A stretch of DNA of 64,000 nt, taken from Axinella damicornis (Eukaryota > Porifera > Demospongiae > Axinellida > Axinellidae). Where the stretch lies: NCBI GenBank assembly GCA_963931865.1, contig OZ007514.1:9395222-9459221 (forward strand). Direction: 5' to 3'. Numbering within the stretch: the first letter of the stretch is position 1; each line of letters begins with the position of its first letter. Below are positions 1 through 14,500 of this stretch, piece by piece. The position numbers and the translations under genes were made by a program. Under the pieces are notes generated by a model, which had not been told where the DNA came from, searched no databases, and saw only the letters and a program-made list of their open reading frames with translations.

Positions 1-353
1 TGCTAGGCAGTATCCTCCTTATAAATATCTGCATGCTTGGTTTGGAGATTTGTAGTTTCTTTGGCTATTATCCTACTACTACATCTGTATGGTAAATTTC
101 CTCGGCCATCCCTATAGATAAATAGATAACACTGCTGCGTTCTCTGATATACTAGCACATGCATCTATATTCTAAGATGCATGTGCTTCAGCAATAACGA
201 GGTTGTAAGGTTTTGCTTTCATATGCATGCTTCACTGGCAACAACTGCTTGTGGGAGTGGCATGATGGATAGAGAATTGTCGGTACTTCTACACAAACTA
301 TCTTTAGGAACTTCAGCAAATCTGTAGGCATAAATTAATCTTATGTAACTTAC

Positions 354-471
354 ACTCCTATTGATCTCTCTTCTCCAACTGTCTCATTTCCCTCGTTCAG
401 CACAAACACAAGCATATTTTGTCCAGTTGCCAGAGTTGCGAGGGAAGGTACCACAGCCACCAGTGGAGACA
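354..471 (-). CDS. aGPCR exon, probable TM4 and start of extracellular loop 2
   Basis: Acceptor ATGTTAG, donor GTAAGTTAC. In the phase left by the TM2-3 exon it reads LSPLVAVVPSLATLATGQ, then a polar loop with NETVGEE. Position and hydrophobicity fit TM4, but sequence recognition is weak. Confidence 0.5.
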
Positions 472-3400
472 CTAACATACATGTATGTCAGAAATGAATT
501 AGTATGCGTTACTTCCTAGCACAATTACAACATACTTTGATGGGGGAAAACCTTTAATTCCAGCTGAAATGTGACAAACCTAGAGACCTAATCTCACAAC
601 AGCGGAAATGGACTAAGTCATGGGTCAAGATGATATATGCATGAGAATGGAGTATAACGTCTCAACATTGGCCTGGGCAATGAAACAGAGAGATTCGCTG
701 TATTCATTTGCTCATTCCTGGTTAGTGTTGCAGAAATGAATTTTGCTCTACTGCCTAAATCTAGCACTGCTGGTGTGCTTGAAATAATACTATGGGATAC
801 TTACACCAGATGATGAGGGAGGCCATTACAATGTGCTTTCTGGTGATCGTCACAAACACAATGACAAGCTTCAAAAATAGCAGCACAGCCACTGCTCCCA
901 TCGAGAGCACAGAAGCAAGAGTGAAGTACTGGATCAGTGCTGACATGGCAGTACATATGACTTCATTCTCATTTCGCTCAATACCCACCAAGAAGACAAA
1001 CAGCAAAGAAAACAGTGCAATGGAGAGCTGAAATTGGAACTTTGCTGCGTCACGGTGGCGCAGCTTCCTACAAGGGTAACAATATTAATCTCTATAGTCA
1101 CAACATGTGCATAGCATAGGATGATGATTATAGGTATAACTACTTACCTGGATCCCATCAGTACAATTGCAGTGATAATCAATCCTATCATTGAGAGTAT
1201 TGCACCCATATAAGTCAGCACCTTCAATCCAACATCTGGGCTGACTTGCCCACCAGTCCTTGCTTGGATGTCCTGATAGGATAATTATAATCAGTTTCAT
1301 GGCAAGTTGGTTGTCCTTACAAGCAACACATGTGAATAGATCGAGTCAAATTCAAACCTGACATTCATAACACACACCAATTGAGTGGGTGCACCTGTCA
1401 TTTGTTACTGTACCGGGTAGTTATGTAGCTGTGCATTCATAGGCAATGAAGTGTCTTTTGTGTATGTGGGACTGTGTTCTCCTGCTCCACACATGTAGCT
1501 AGTGTTTGTAATGACACCATACACACAAGTGATATGCATTCCTTGCTCATTGCGTTTTGGCTTACCACAAGAATGGCAAAGTTTGTGAGATGGTTGCATC
1601 GGCAAACAACAAATCCTGACTCTTCATCGATCTCTGCAGCACTACAGCCAGTTTCAGACCAATTGCCCCTTTCACCTGATTGAGAAACAAAGGATCAGGG
1701 GTTGCCTGGACTGTGTACCTAGAGGTTCCACATTCCAAAACCAAACAATCCAGGTCTCAGTTGCAATGCACACTCTTGAGACAATAACATTATGTTACTA
1801 TAGCAATAATGCATTTTACTGGGAGCCTACAAATACCTTCTGTAAATTAAGTCCTGTGTGGTTGGGTGTATCCATGCCCAGTGTATTAGCTCGCGCACCA
1901 ACCGAATAAATATTTGAAACAGACGTTTCGGCCACTATACAGTGGCCCTCATCAGTGAATGTACAAACAATTCGGACAACGCAAGTCTAAATACAGCAAT
2001 GGAAAGGGGGTGGGTAAAGGCGGCAAAAAAGATGCAGGTGTTACAAAACGTTAAAAATCACGGGGGATGACTCAGCCTGTTGATGGTGTAGTGAGGATGT
2101 TCAACCCCCTCCTACATCAGCATTGCAAACTGGAGAGCTGGCATATCCGTGAACAACCCCTCCTTCTCAACAGGGAGAGAGGTACACTGCCACCAGTCTA
2201 TGACCAGCTGAACATCCTCACTAGCTACACCATCAACAGGCTGAGTCACCCCCCATTCCTTTCCTTTTGATTTGTAACGTTCTGTAACACCTGCATCTTT
2301 TTTCCCGCCCTTTTGCCGCCTTTACCCCAACCCTTTCCGTTGCTGTATTTAGACTTGCGTTGTTTGCATTGTTTGTACATTCACCGATGAGGGCCACTGT
2401 ATAGTGGCCAAAACGTCTGTTTCAAAATATTTATTCGGTTGGTGTTCGAGCTAATACACTGGGAGCCTACAAATACCTTACCCTCATCCCAGGCTCTTGT
2501 ACAAGAGCCTGGGAATGAGGCTGCATAAACATATTATGCCATTACACGTTATTACACTCCTGGTATAGGAAAAATTGTGCCGCGTAATATAATATAATGT
2601 AATCATTGAAACATTTGACTATTTCGGAATGGCTTACAAAGACTCTGACTATATACACCGTCGTGATCGCTATGATGCAGTGACACAAAATCAAAATAAT
2701 TGTGCTGAAACTCACCTTGGTGGTAGAGATATGAACGCTTTTGTCTCGCCGTTGGCCACCATTGCTCGAGCGCTCTCTTCGACTTCCGGTGGCAGTACAG
2801 CCCTCGGGAAAGGCACACGAAGATTCTGACCACACGGCCGTGATCGCTGTCGTTCACTGACGCTTACATACCAAAACTCACCGTGCTGGCAAGGTTGTAA
2901 GTGCTGTTATAACTTCGTGTCTTCCCATTGCTAGCGTTCGACTGAGCGTGATTGCCACGTGGCATGTGCGTTAATTGGAACTGACTGCGATACTTAGCTT
3001 GCGCTACGGAGAGTCACAGCCGGCGTTACAACGGCTACCAGGAGTGCGGTTAGTTTGGTTCCCAGACCCTTCTTGGGCGGGACGGGCGGAGGGGAGGGAG
3101 AGGGAAGGGTCTGGTGAATAACCTTGCCCTAGCGCGGATCCACGGCAGCATTCCTGCTGTCAGCGTTGATGAGGGAAAAAACACGAATCTCGAGTAGGTG
3201 CGAATCGTGAATAAAATTATTAGCAATATGGCGGTAGTTAGATAGCTAGCTACACCAGTGATTTTGTTTGATGCAGCTATTCAGCGCGCTGAGGCAGACA
3301 GGCAGAGCAGGTACAAGTTGTACTTGATCATCAGTTTGTCAGCGGCATGTTGACTCTATTCGTGTCGCTCAGTTCCAACTCGGGTCAAGTGGCTTATGAA

Positions 3401-6400
3401 CTTACGGCAGTACGTCGTGATTCTGACTGTGAAGGCTGTTTCTAGCGTTGCAGTTACCGTCTGTTTGGTCTCCGTGTAGCTACTTTTCGACCGTATTGAA
3501 GCAACACACAAACGCTGGCTCAGCAAGGTACTGCCGCGCACTTCACACGAACCTGCACGAAAATGTTCGATCGATGATTACTCGCAACTGTTGCAGTGCC
3601 GTGCAGACTTCCCCGATCACCCTGCTGGCATCGAAAGACTGGTAACAGACCTTGCAGACTCACACGTAGCAGTGCAGTTAGCATTTACGAGCAACGAGTA
3701 CTTAAAGTATTCATGGTTTCACACATTGCCAATTATTACGTTTAATGAAATTCCGCGGATCCGCGCTAGTGTAATGTTATTCACCAGACCCTTCCGTCTC
3801 CCTTCCGCCCGCCCGCCCCGCCCTCCCCGGAAACGAAACGCAGAAGGGTCTGGGAACCAAACTAGAGTGCGGTTGCCCCTCGTTATGAAAATAGGAAAGA
3901 AACACTTCTTTAGACATTTGATCAAAAGAGGGCAGTGTTTGTGGTTTCAACCCAAGTACGCTATTCTTATTTCATCGGAAATGTTGAGTGAAGAAAGAGA
4001 AATCCCTGTTGCATAATTATAGGGGAATTACATGGAAGCTCTTAGCTCACTACAAATTAATAACAGCAACCTATAAGTGGCAGCTGCAACAGGCTGTATA
4101 CAATCGGTGGACTGGACTACTGGACTGGACTACTGGACTACTGGACTCACCCAAAATTCCATGAAACGCCCTTTTCAGTGAGAAGCTAAACCTCCTTACT
4201 CAGCCTATTAGTTCGCTAAAGTTGCTTCCTAGCCTGTTGCGGCATCGTCTCCTCGGTCAAAGGTCACGTGCATATTTAATGAGCTTCAACAATTCTGTAG
4301 TGGCTTTGAGCTAGCCTCGTTCCCAGGCCTACCCGGATGGGGAAGAGCTTTGAGCATCCATGCTAGCTAGCTTTGAGCATCCATGACTTGTATCAACTGT
4401 TTTCTTATGGAGGTCACACGCATTTGTTGGGAAGTCAAATTTTAATTGAGCTCCAGTTAGGATTCTCCGCCTGCTTGAACGATTAGAAGAGCATTTAGCA
4501 CGTTATCAGCAGAAACCAAACTCCAGCCTGCCTTTAAGTGTAGCTACCATGATTGTTATCCCTGAGCTCGCTTATTAAATATGCACGTGACCTTTGACCT
4601 CGGAAATCGAGGAGATGATGCCGCAACAGGCTAGGAAGCAACTTTAGCGAACTAATAGGCTGAGTAAGGAGGTTTAGCTTCTCACTGAAAAGGGCGTTTC
4701 ATGGAATTTTGGGTGAGTCCAGTAGTCCAGTAGTCCAGTCCACCGATTGTATACAGCCGCTGCAACATGCCGTAACCATACCTGCAGTAAAGTTCCAAGC
4801 TACACAAAGAGTTGGCAATGACCTTGTGTAGTTCTGCACAAATAGATTAATTGGGTTAATTGAGGTATACTTCAACGATATCATATTCACTGTACTGAAC
4901 TGGTTGCTAAAGCAATGGGCTATAGGTGCATGCTTAATTGCATACTCTAAATACCAGAACCTGGGTGGAAAAGCTTGTAAGACAAGGCTGAGCCATGCAG
5001 AGCTCTGCAAAACTTGCACAGTCTGTGCTGGCATGGGGAAATGTTCTCCATAAAAACCTGTGTTCTGTCTCTGTCCTGATGCGTGCCTTAATCCACTGAT
5101 TAAACATACACGTTAAAACACACAGATTTTGTGCACTGCAATTGATAATGGCTCGATGGCAGGGGCTAGCATGACTAGTTGCACCATTGTATCATTCAGT
5201 CACCTCTACTGATGTAATTGGAAGGGTGATGACCACAGGAGAGTCTAGGTTAACAATGTTCTTCCCAGACACAGCAGCACCAACCACTGGAGAACCAATG
5301 GAAAAGCCTTCTTCTTGAGAATCAGGGGCAACAGGAAACAGAGAGGCTGTGAGATACAGGGAGAACAACAGACCAACCGCATCCTCTGTCATGTTTGCAA
5401 ACACTTCACCCGGTAGCTGAACTGAAATAGCCAGATGAGTTGCAGATACTTTAGGAGTCATATATGTTGTGGAAACACTGTATTGTGGTGTTGGAGTGTT
5501 CCACCCATCACCATTTTCACCTCCTTTACCACTACCACTTCTGCTTCCAGACAAAAGGTTGGCTTGGCCTGGAGCAAAAGATGAGCAACATTACTGTTGG
5601 CATGCACTATGAAAACGGCTGTCTCTATTCAGTGGACTGAACTCGGGACAGGACTGAGACAAAGTTGCGCTCATCATTTCAAAGCATCATACAGTACTAT
5701 ACACTACAGCATTTACATCACATGAATGAATTCGGGGCAGGCGACCATTACATATATCACTGGGACTAGACACAGTTCCAACAGTCATATATGCCTGTGC
5801 ACATGCTCCACGAATACCTGCACTGACACAAGCCAATCAAACACAGGCCACCACCAATGGCAGTACTGTAAAAGCTGATCTTGAGCTTTATAACCCCCAG
5901 CGAAAAGCCTAAGTCTACGTTGGTCTTGTTTCCTGATGGAAACAAGGCCATACTAAGTGTACATCTACATAAGAGCTGAATGTTGTGAAATAGATATAGC
6001 TACCCAAAATGGGATGCATGGAGTTGGCTAAAAATAGTCACCCAACTGTATTTTGAGTGAAAGCACTAAGCTGCAAGCATGTGCAGTGTTTGGGCATCTG
6101 TGACTCAAGAAATCTGTGTATGTGAGTGTTTATAGTATTTGCACTGGTAGTGGCGAATTGACTATCGGTTTACTGCTATTGCCGTATATCATGTGCATCT
6201 TGTGTTGTCATATACTGCCTTGGGAATCAGCTTGTTCCCAGGCTGAGATGGGATAATCGGTCTGGGGACGAGAATGCACATTCATACTGTCAACAGAATA
6301 TGTCACTTTTCTGTCCAAGTACAATAACTAATTACTGATAAAGCAGGAATGGAATGCCAAGCCAAACTTGGAGGCAGCGTAGGAATTGGTGAACAAGCTG

Positions 6401-8546
6401 CATGTTTCTCAAACCTAGTTGCACCATTTTGTGTACGAGAGTTTGCTAGACTTGATAGCCATGTGTTCCTCCAAAGTTATCATTGCTTCATGTGTATACG
6501 TACAGAACGATCATGCGTACGTTCACACCAAAACAAAGTTGTTTGTTGGGTTAGGGTAGGGCCACGGCAGGCTTCTTATACAGTGACAACTGCATGACAT
6601 TGCCATAGTGTAGCTATTAAAAATTCGTGTAATCGGTAAGTGGAAGCTGTGTACCATTCCGCATTTCTGTGTTCTGGCTTTCAGTCATCCGAAATGATGA
6701 GTGCAATTTTCTCTGAGTCCAGTCCCACAGTCCAGTCCTGAGTAGAGATGGCCTATGAAAATTCCCATATGAAGTGGAAACTAATGCAGTACTGAAAAGT
6801 AAATTTCTAGCGATAGGAAGACTAGCTACCTGCACCAGATCCAGACTGCATTTCCTTAGAAGGAGAGTATGTTACTACAGGGACAGTCACGTCAAATTTT
6901 ACTCCATTGTTTTGCAAATCCTCTTGGTTGATCTGCGAAAGTAGCAAACATAATATGCAACCCGATCGAAAAATTTCACATGAAACACAGAACAAATGCT
7001 TAATTCTGTAAATTCATCACTTAATGTAAGGTTACATGCTAGAGAAGCACAGAGCATATGCATGCTGCACCACTTGGACTCACCTTTTCTCCCTTAAAAG
7101 CAAGGCTTTCCTTCAGTATCATGATGTTTCTAAAGTTCTCCTGGTCAACAAGGCTCTCAGTGATTGTCTCAAAGGAACTCACAATGCTAGAGAAAGCATG
7201 TATGCAAAGTAATACTTGAAGTGCTATACTGATGATACAATTAACAGAGTGGCTGCTGCCACCTATAGTCAGCAGTAGCAGGGAGCTACAGAACAGCTAG
7301 GACCACCAATTTGGTGGCCAGTCAGTGTATATTTCATGGTCTTTAGGGCGGGAAATTTCCCCCTGAAACACGATTAGTTTAAATCTCCTACTGGATTACC
7401 CCCAGCACAATCATTTTTCCTCCTGTAAATAAAATCTCTAGATAAAACACTGGACCGAGTTACAGTTACTCCGGCATGTTAGGCTATGTAGCTATGTATT
7501 TAGCTGCAAACGTGACTTTTGCCTTCAGCATTCCAGCCATGTTATTTTATTGTGTGACCAAAATGAAAATTGAAAACTGAATCCAATAAAATAACATGGC
7601 TGGAATGCTGAAGTTGAAATCGCATTGAACTAATTGTAAACTGGCCCACTGACCCTCATGGGCGCATGCACTATGTCTGGAAGTTGAAATTCTGCTTCGT
7701 ACATTGCCAAGCAGGAGTCATCCAAGAATCATTCAATGAGAAACCGATCACTGCCGCACTTCAACTACAGATAGTAGAACTTATACTTCAACGACACAGT
7801 TACAAGACTTACACAAGTCAAATTCATACCCCTTCTGAATAATCACAGCGTGCATGCTATCTCATCTCATTCCTCCAACAGACCAAAGAAATGCCAAAAG
7901 TGTCTGTATAAGGTTGTGCTCTTTGAACACTGTCACAAAGTTGCACTTTGCGTTGAATTTACTTTGTGATAGATAGTAATTTAATTTAGCTATGTTTGTG
8001 TGAATGGCATTCATTTCTTTGGTGTATTCAGTGTGTAATTCTTGGTCTGTTTCTTTGTGCATTGAGCGAGTACTTCCTTTTCGTATTCAGTGTGGTTAAG
8101 ATCTTGTGTATTGATTTTTCTGGGCATTTTGTGAATTGTATATATCCTGTGTGCTTTTGTGTATTGATCCGTATTGAGTTTTGTGGTATATGCAGCCGGG
8201 CTGAACTCTTGTTCTGTGGCCAGCACCTATGAGTTCAGTAAAGATTCGGCCTCGCCTAGAACTATCATGATTTTTGTAAAAGTGGATGTGTGATTGTAGT
8301 GCAGTGTCGTCGTAGGTTGTGGTGCAATTGTTGTGTGTATGAGAAAAAGTATAATTATGAAAATTCTAAAATGTATACAGTCACCATGATAGTTTGCATG
8401 TTGCACCAAACAGTGCACAAAGTGTGATCAAAATTTCGAATAATGCATACATAGCAGGTTTTTGCATTAGTTCGTTGGGTACAGGAGTTATGAGCCAGCT
8501 TTATTTGTCCATTTCCCATAGAGAATGTATTAGGGGCGGCAAAAGT

Positions 8547-8581
<35 letters not shown>

Positions 8582-11500
8582 ACATTTTCTATGGGAATTG
8601 GGCAACTTCACTGGTACATAACTCTGGAAAACAGCAAGCTAATGCACTCAAACTTGCATAAGTTATCATCTAAGTATCTCATACGTAGAGTTTATTCTAG
8701 GTGAAAATCAGGGCAATCCAGCAATGCCGATTAATTAGTACACATTAAGTGACATCACATGGAAAAATGGTCTATTACAGTGTTGATAGCTGAAACAAAT
8801 GATTGTGTGTTGTCTGTACCGTTCACTTGTGACTGTCCAGGACAACAAGGCTCGCAAATCTGTCCTAATTCTTGTTTGAATGAGCACCAATCATGTGTCC
8901 AAATGGGAAGTTGAACGTATTTATTTAACGTTCTCCAATCGGATTGGTGCCGCAAACATTCCAGCAATGTCCACAAAAACTTGTCTCTAGTGACCAAATG
9001 TTCTCTTTCCCACTTGAATGTCTGGCCTGTGAGACTGCAACTACAAACTAAAGGACAAGTAAAGTCATAGTGGAATAATTATCACTCACCTTGAAGAATG
9101 CTGCCCTAAAACGTGTGGTGGCCAGTCTGTTATTCCATCAAGGATTGCCACAGTGTTCTCAACGAGCTGAGGAAGGAAAAATTAATCCTTCCATGTTGAA
9201 GTCTGTAAAAATATTTCCGAGCTAGCCTCCTAAGAGCAGCCTATATCTAAGAGGTTGCAAGAAAGCACAAAAGTTTATCTGAAAAATAATTTTTGATGTC
9301 CGGACCTCTCGAGAAAACAAGGGGATCCGGAAATACCATCACCATGCCCAGTCTCGACACAGTCATAAAAATTGAATTGAGGGATGAGATGGGACTAGCT
9401 ACTGCATCCTCTGATGGATTGCAGACGGTCACAATCTCTGAATCTCTAACTGGTCGCTCTCAAACCTGTGTGCTTCTCTGTGTACTTAAGTTTTCTGTTC
9501 TGTATATGCTCAGTTGGAGCAGTTATTTCCAAAACTACATATGAACGGAACATCCAGTGATTCGGTTGTTTCGTATCCCACTCCTGACACCAGCTATCAC
9601 TAGAGAATAGGTTTGCAACAAGGACTGAATCACTGTTTGGAAATGCAGTTACATATACACATTCCTTAGTCACTAGGATGGGAAAAGCGAATCGTATAGT
9701 GCCACTAGGGCTAGCTATATAGACTGTCAAGAGTCACAAATGCTACAGATGCACACACGGTCATGCAAAGAATCGATGATTTGGGACATAATGAGCATCG
9801 CAACAGCAGTAGCTATGTATTAGTTCACTCACTTATACCCCATGCTACCCCCTTGTAAGTTTATCATTCTGGCAACCCATCCCTCACAGTCCTAGTATTT
9901 ATCCATCACCATCATCACCTTTCTCTCAGCAGTGTCATAGTACCCCTTGCTATAACTCTGACCAGCTGCTGCACCAAGGTTTTGTCCCACGACCAATCTA
10001 ATTTCTTGGTATACTACTGATGCTGCTGATGGGACTGAATTCTATGGAGGGCTCTTTGGAGGCACGTAGCTATGTTCCCAGATGGCAACGTTTGCCAGAA
10101 GGAAGCTGCCTTAGCTCATTTTAATAGTCACAAGCCTGAAGGACCAACCTTATATTTGTTCATGTCCCTCGCTGAACTGGCATAAAGTATCAAAGTCATT
10201 GGTGAATAGTTTGATAAACTTACAGTATCACTGACAGAGATGTCGCCACTTGCAATAAGGCTGGTAGTACTAGTGAAGATGGTAGCGATCACTTCCAGGT
10301 TCTCAGATGACTGATCTGCTGGTTTGCTGACCTGGCTCACAATGTTAGACAGCGTACCAACAATCATGTTGATGTTGTCAGTAGTAATGGGTTGCTGTAG
10401 TCAGACATAAGATAATATGATTACCTACATATTAATTTTGGTGTAGCTACTAGCGTAAGTTGCGTAACAATAATCAGATGCTGTAATATCTATAGACAAG
10501 AGTGCATCCGTAATTCCGACATAAAGCCTGTAAAGTTGACAGTTGCACTCACAGTGTGATAATTATGGAATGACATAGGTTCTTACAAGATAACTACACT
10601 TGTAATAGACAAATTGTATTAGCTACTATGCTTTGTTCATCAATTTCACTTTTGTTCACTATTATCTGATTTGCATCAAAATGTCTGATTACTTACATCA
10701 ATAAGTGCCTGAAGAAGGAGAGCATTTTGAGAGATGCATTGACGTCCATAGTAAACATCCAACTGCTTTGGACTTGCACAATGTCTCCTAGCCATTCTAA
10801 GCCCCTCAGTGGTATTATAGACACACACATTGGTGTCACTCATGCCAACTTCTGTCTCAGACCAGTTGTACACTCCATGGGGTGTGTCAGTGTTAGTCTC
10901 AGCATCACAGAACCCCTCGTTTGATACTGGAAAGTGTGGAATTAAATGATGGCTGCAGATTATTTCAGGTTTGAATTTAACTCCCTGAAAATTTTGCAAT
11001 GGCCTTATAAAAAAACAACATACATACTACAGGTGGCTGCTTTCACAGTCCTGGAAGGGTGTCACTAATCGCTTGACTACTAATCGGACTGGACTAGCCT
11101 CATTCCCAGGCCTCCACAACCAGCTTTTGTCGCTTGCAGTACGACAAAAGCTGGGTGTGGGGGCCTGGGAATGAGGCTAAACTGGACTGGACTGGAATCC
11201 TAAAATTTACTGCCAATTATCGTCACCCGGCGTATCAATCATAGGTGTGCACAACTGGTGCCTTATAAAAGCCATGGTGTATTTGAGCTGCAATAATAAC
11301 AAACAACTGCAACTGTAATACTCTGTGCTGCAGGTGAATCCGGGAACGAGAACTACATTACAATACTGCATGTGAGAGTTGCACACCAGTAACCTCTTGC
11401 TAGATCTGGTGGTGGTGTTATGCACGATAAGGCTCAATGCAGAATGTGGTAACATTCATTTTTTGTTGTTGTACCTTCTGGGTGCAATTGCTGAGCGGGA

Positions 11501-14500
11501 AGGAGGCAACTAATCGTGCAGCATCACATGGAGGTTGAATTTGGGCTAGTGCGACTATAAATTTTGTCCGTAATGCATTGGAATGCAATTATTGTGGCCC
11601 CGCACATAAATTACGCCTTGGACCCCCGTGCGTGTGCATATGCAACCCACACCATGTGATCTCACGTTTGTCGTTTGCCGCTGCTATAGCGCTAGTACAG
11701 TATGTCTGACAGGAGACGACGATTGACAAGGCAAAGAGTGCAGCGACATTGAGGGAGAACTGATGAATTGAGGAGGGAGACTGTCAGAGCGGCTGACCGC
11801 AAGAGAAAGAGACTTGGCAGGCAGAATGAAATTGATGTTCGCCGTTCACAGATACTCACCATCGTTCGTGATTATGTTCTGCAATTGCCAAATTGCATCA
11901 TAGCTTCCCGTGTGGTCAGCATTTCTGTGTGGTCAATCACGTATGCACCAGAATGATGACACCTTTGGTTAGGCAATTATTCATTGTGTCATTGGAGCTT
12001 ATGTTACGGCCGGAGGTGGATCATGAATTTCATGATCCACCTCCGGCCCTCTGTTGCTTAAACGTCCCCTTGTTTATCATTGAAACATAAGCTCCAATGA
12101 CATAATGAAGGAATAATTGCTTAACCAAAGGTGTCTCCCCAGAAAGGCTAACGACAATAAACTGCAGCCCTATTTAGATTTACTGTAGTCAGTATGTATG
12201 GTATACAATAGGCACACCTGCCATATGCTCACTCAAATGCTTACTCCCACTCGTTCTTCTGCAGTACCCCCCGTCATTGGAACTCATTACTGCAGGACAT
12301 ACATGTAGTTGCCACTTCAAATATTGAACACTTCACCTATAATCACATGTAGTAATAATAAACAGTGGATAGAATAATACAATTATTGTGTAATAGTCTC
12401 ACTAACTTTAATATTAGGGTACACACTAGTCTTGTATTAGCTCTGCTATAAGTGTCAGCACACTGAGCACAGTAGTTAAGTCATGGAATTGTTGCTTTAG
12501 CAAATTTAGTTGCGTGACTATATCCTTCCCATACTAATTCATAGCATACAATGCTTGTAAAATTTTAGTGGGGGGAAGTGAAGTTTACTCAATTAAATAT
12601 TTTGCGTATCCATTCAAAATAAACAAGATCTTTACTTCTTCTACATACGGCATTCCAATGTATACTTGTTGCATCTGTGAAGCAGAGTGAACCGTAACTG
12701 CAACAGTACCCATTCATTTTTGTTTTTAGAGTGATATACTTCTGGTTAAGGGGGCATTTCCAGACTATTATGTACACCAGGAGCCCATAACATTATGGGC
12801 TCCTGTGTGTACGCTTAGCATCATAGTGACGTTAGAGTCAGAACCTCCTCCACAGATCACTTCGTAGACTCTACACTCCAGTTCATGCACTTATTATCAT
12901 TGCAGACACACCATGAAAGGTGCAGTAAGGACAGGAATGGAGTACAGTAAAATAAAAAGAAATAAGTAGTAACACTTATAATAGTATCTTCCTCAGAACA
13001 CTGTTAAAAGATACACTGAGTGACTCATCGCAGTCTAGCTTCCAGATGGGCATCCATAGAATGAGAGGCAATATGCTTGAAACAGCCTCATCTTAGTCTG
13101 GGGGTCAGTGCACTTGAAACGAAATAGAGCTTTATGAATAAATAACATTGTCTTGGACTGAATATAAAATTAATCTGAAAGATTAAACTGATGTTGAATG
13201 AGAGGTAACAGCTGTCCACAGAACCAAATTGAGCTTGAACCGGGGAGGGTGACTGACGGAAGCAGAGTTTTGGATGCATTAAAACACAGTCCATGGGAAT
13301 CGGCAAAATACTCGCAAATCAGCTAACATCTTCTAGGATAGACAGATCATCATCATAACAGAAGGCACCAGCAAATTGATTATCCCAGAAACAATTTCTT
13401 CTGCTTCCTCAACTTGAATCCAGAAAACTATCCATGTAGACGGTAAAGAGAACAGGACCTATAGAACACCACCCTGGCGAACACTATTGTAAACATGGAA
13501 CAACAGCTGAGACGTACGCCATTGCAGCAGCAGTCAAGCAAGAGGTTTGGCATACCTTGTGCTAATAGCTTAATTCACTATAAAAAGAGAAGGGATGTTT
13601 TAACCAGGCTGTGGTCACCTCAATTGCATGCATGTCAGTGCCTCCTTGCATTGTGATCAAGGAATGAGCACACAAGCTAGTGCAGCCTACTTTACACTTT
13701 TCAATATCCTTTTGCATTCAGTAAACTGCTCGACTAACTACTGTGACCAAGTGCTTCTGCATGGCAACTCAAGCAAAAACAAAGTTTAACCCAGCTGTAG
13801 GGGTATATCAGTTTAAGCTGGACCACTAGCTATAGGTCACCTCTCCAATCCCAGACATGCAGACGGGTAAACAATTAAGCCAAACCAAATCTGTACAATT
13901 AAGGGATTGCAAAATGTCGGAAGGGAAGCTGCACATGTATTTTTCTATGGTTTGTGCAATTAGGGGATTATAGGAATGCACAAGTGCAGCTGCACTTCTA
14001 GCATTCCGATAATATTTTGCTACCTAAATGACTTATAACTGAAATTTGAGTGGTCAAGCAAGTTCCTCTGCTCATGTGTGGTAGTGAATCTGCAACTGGG
14101 ATAACCCCACCTGGGTTAAAGCAGCCCTTCTGAATTTGCAGTGTACTAAACAGAGAGTAAGTGGTGACAATGTGCATTCTGTTTGCGCAACATCGTCCTC
14201 GTGGCACAAACTCTCTTGCGTGTTCACCGAGACTACATCTTCACAGGCGGTGCGTCTTTGTTTAAATGGTTAGGACTTGTCATGTACTGTCCTTAGCCAA
14301 TTTTTGTCTCGGCACTGAAGTGCCGAGATGCAGAGTTGGATGCGTAGGTACATATATGGTATGTATAGTGGTAGCTATGTAGGTATTGTTCGCAATGCAC
14401 ATGCGCCCATATATTCATAACCCTGATTCAGTCCTGGTTAGTAGATTCATGAGCAGCCAAGCAAAAGCCCAAACCGCTTTTGAGACGTGATTCAAGGTTA

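Noticed and set aside
3591..4016. 141-codon frame in an aGPCR intron
   Set aside because: It crosses the GC-rich inverted repeat unit and has no motif. The flanking receptor exons already join in phase.
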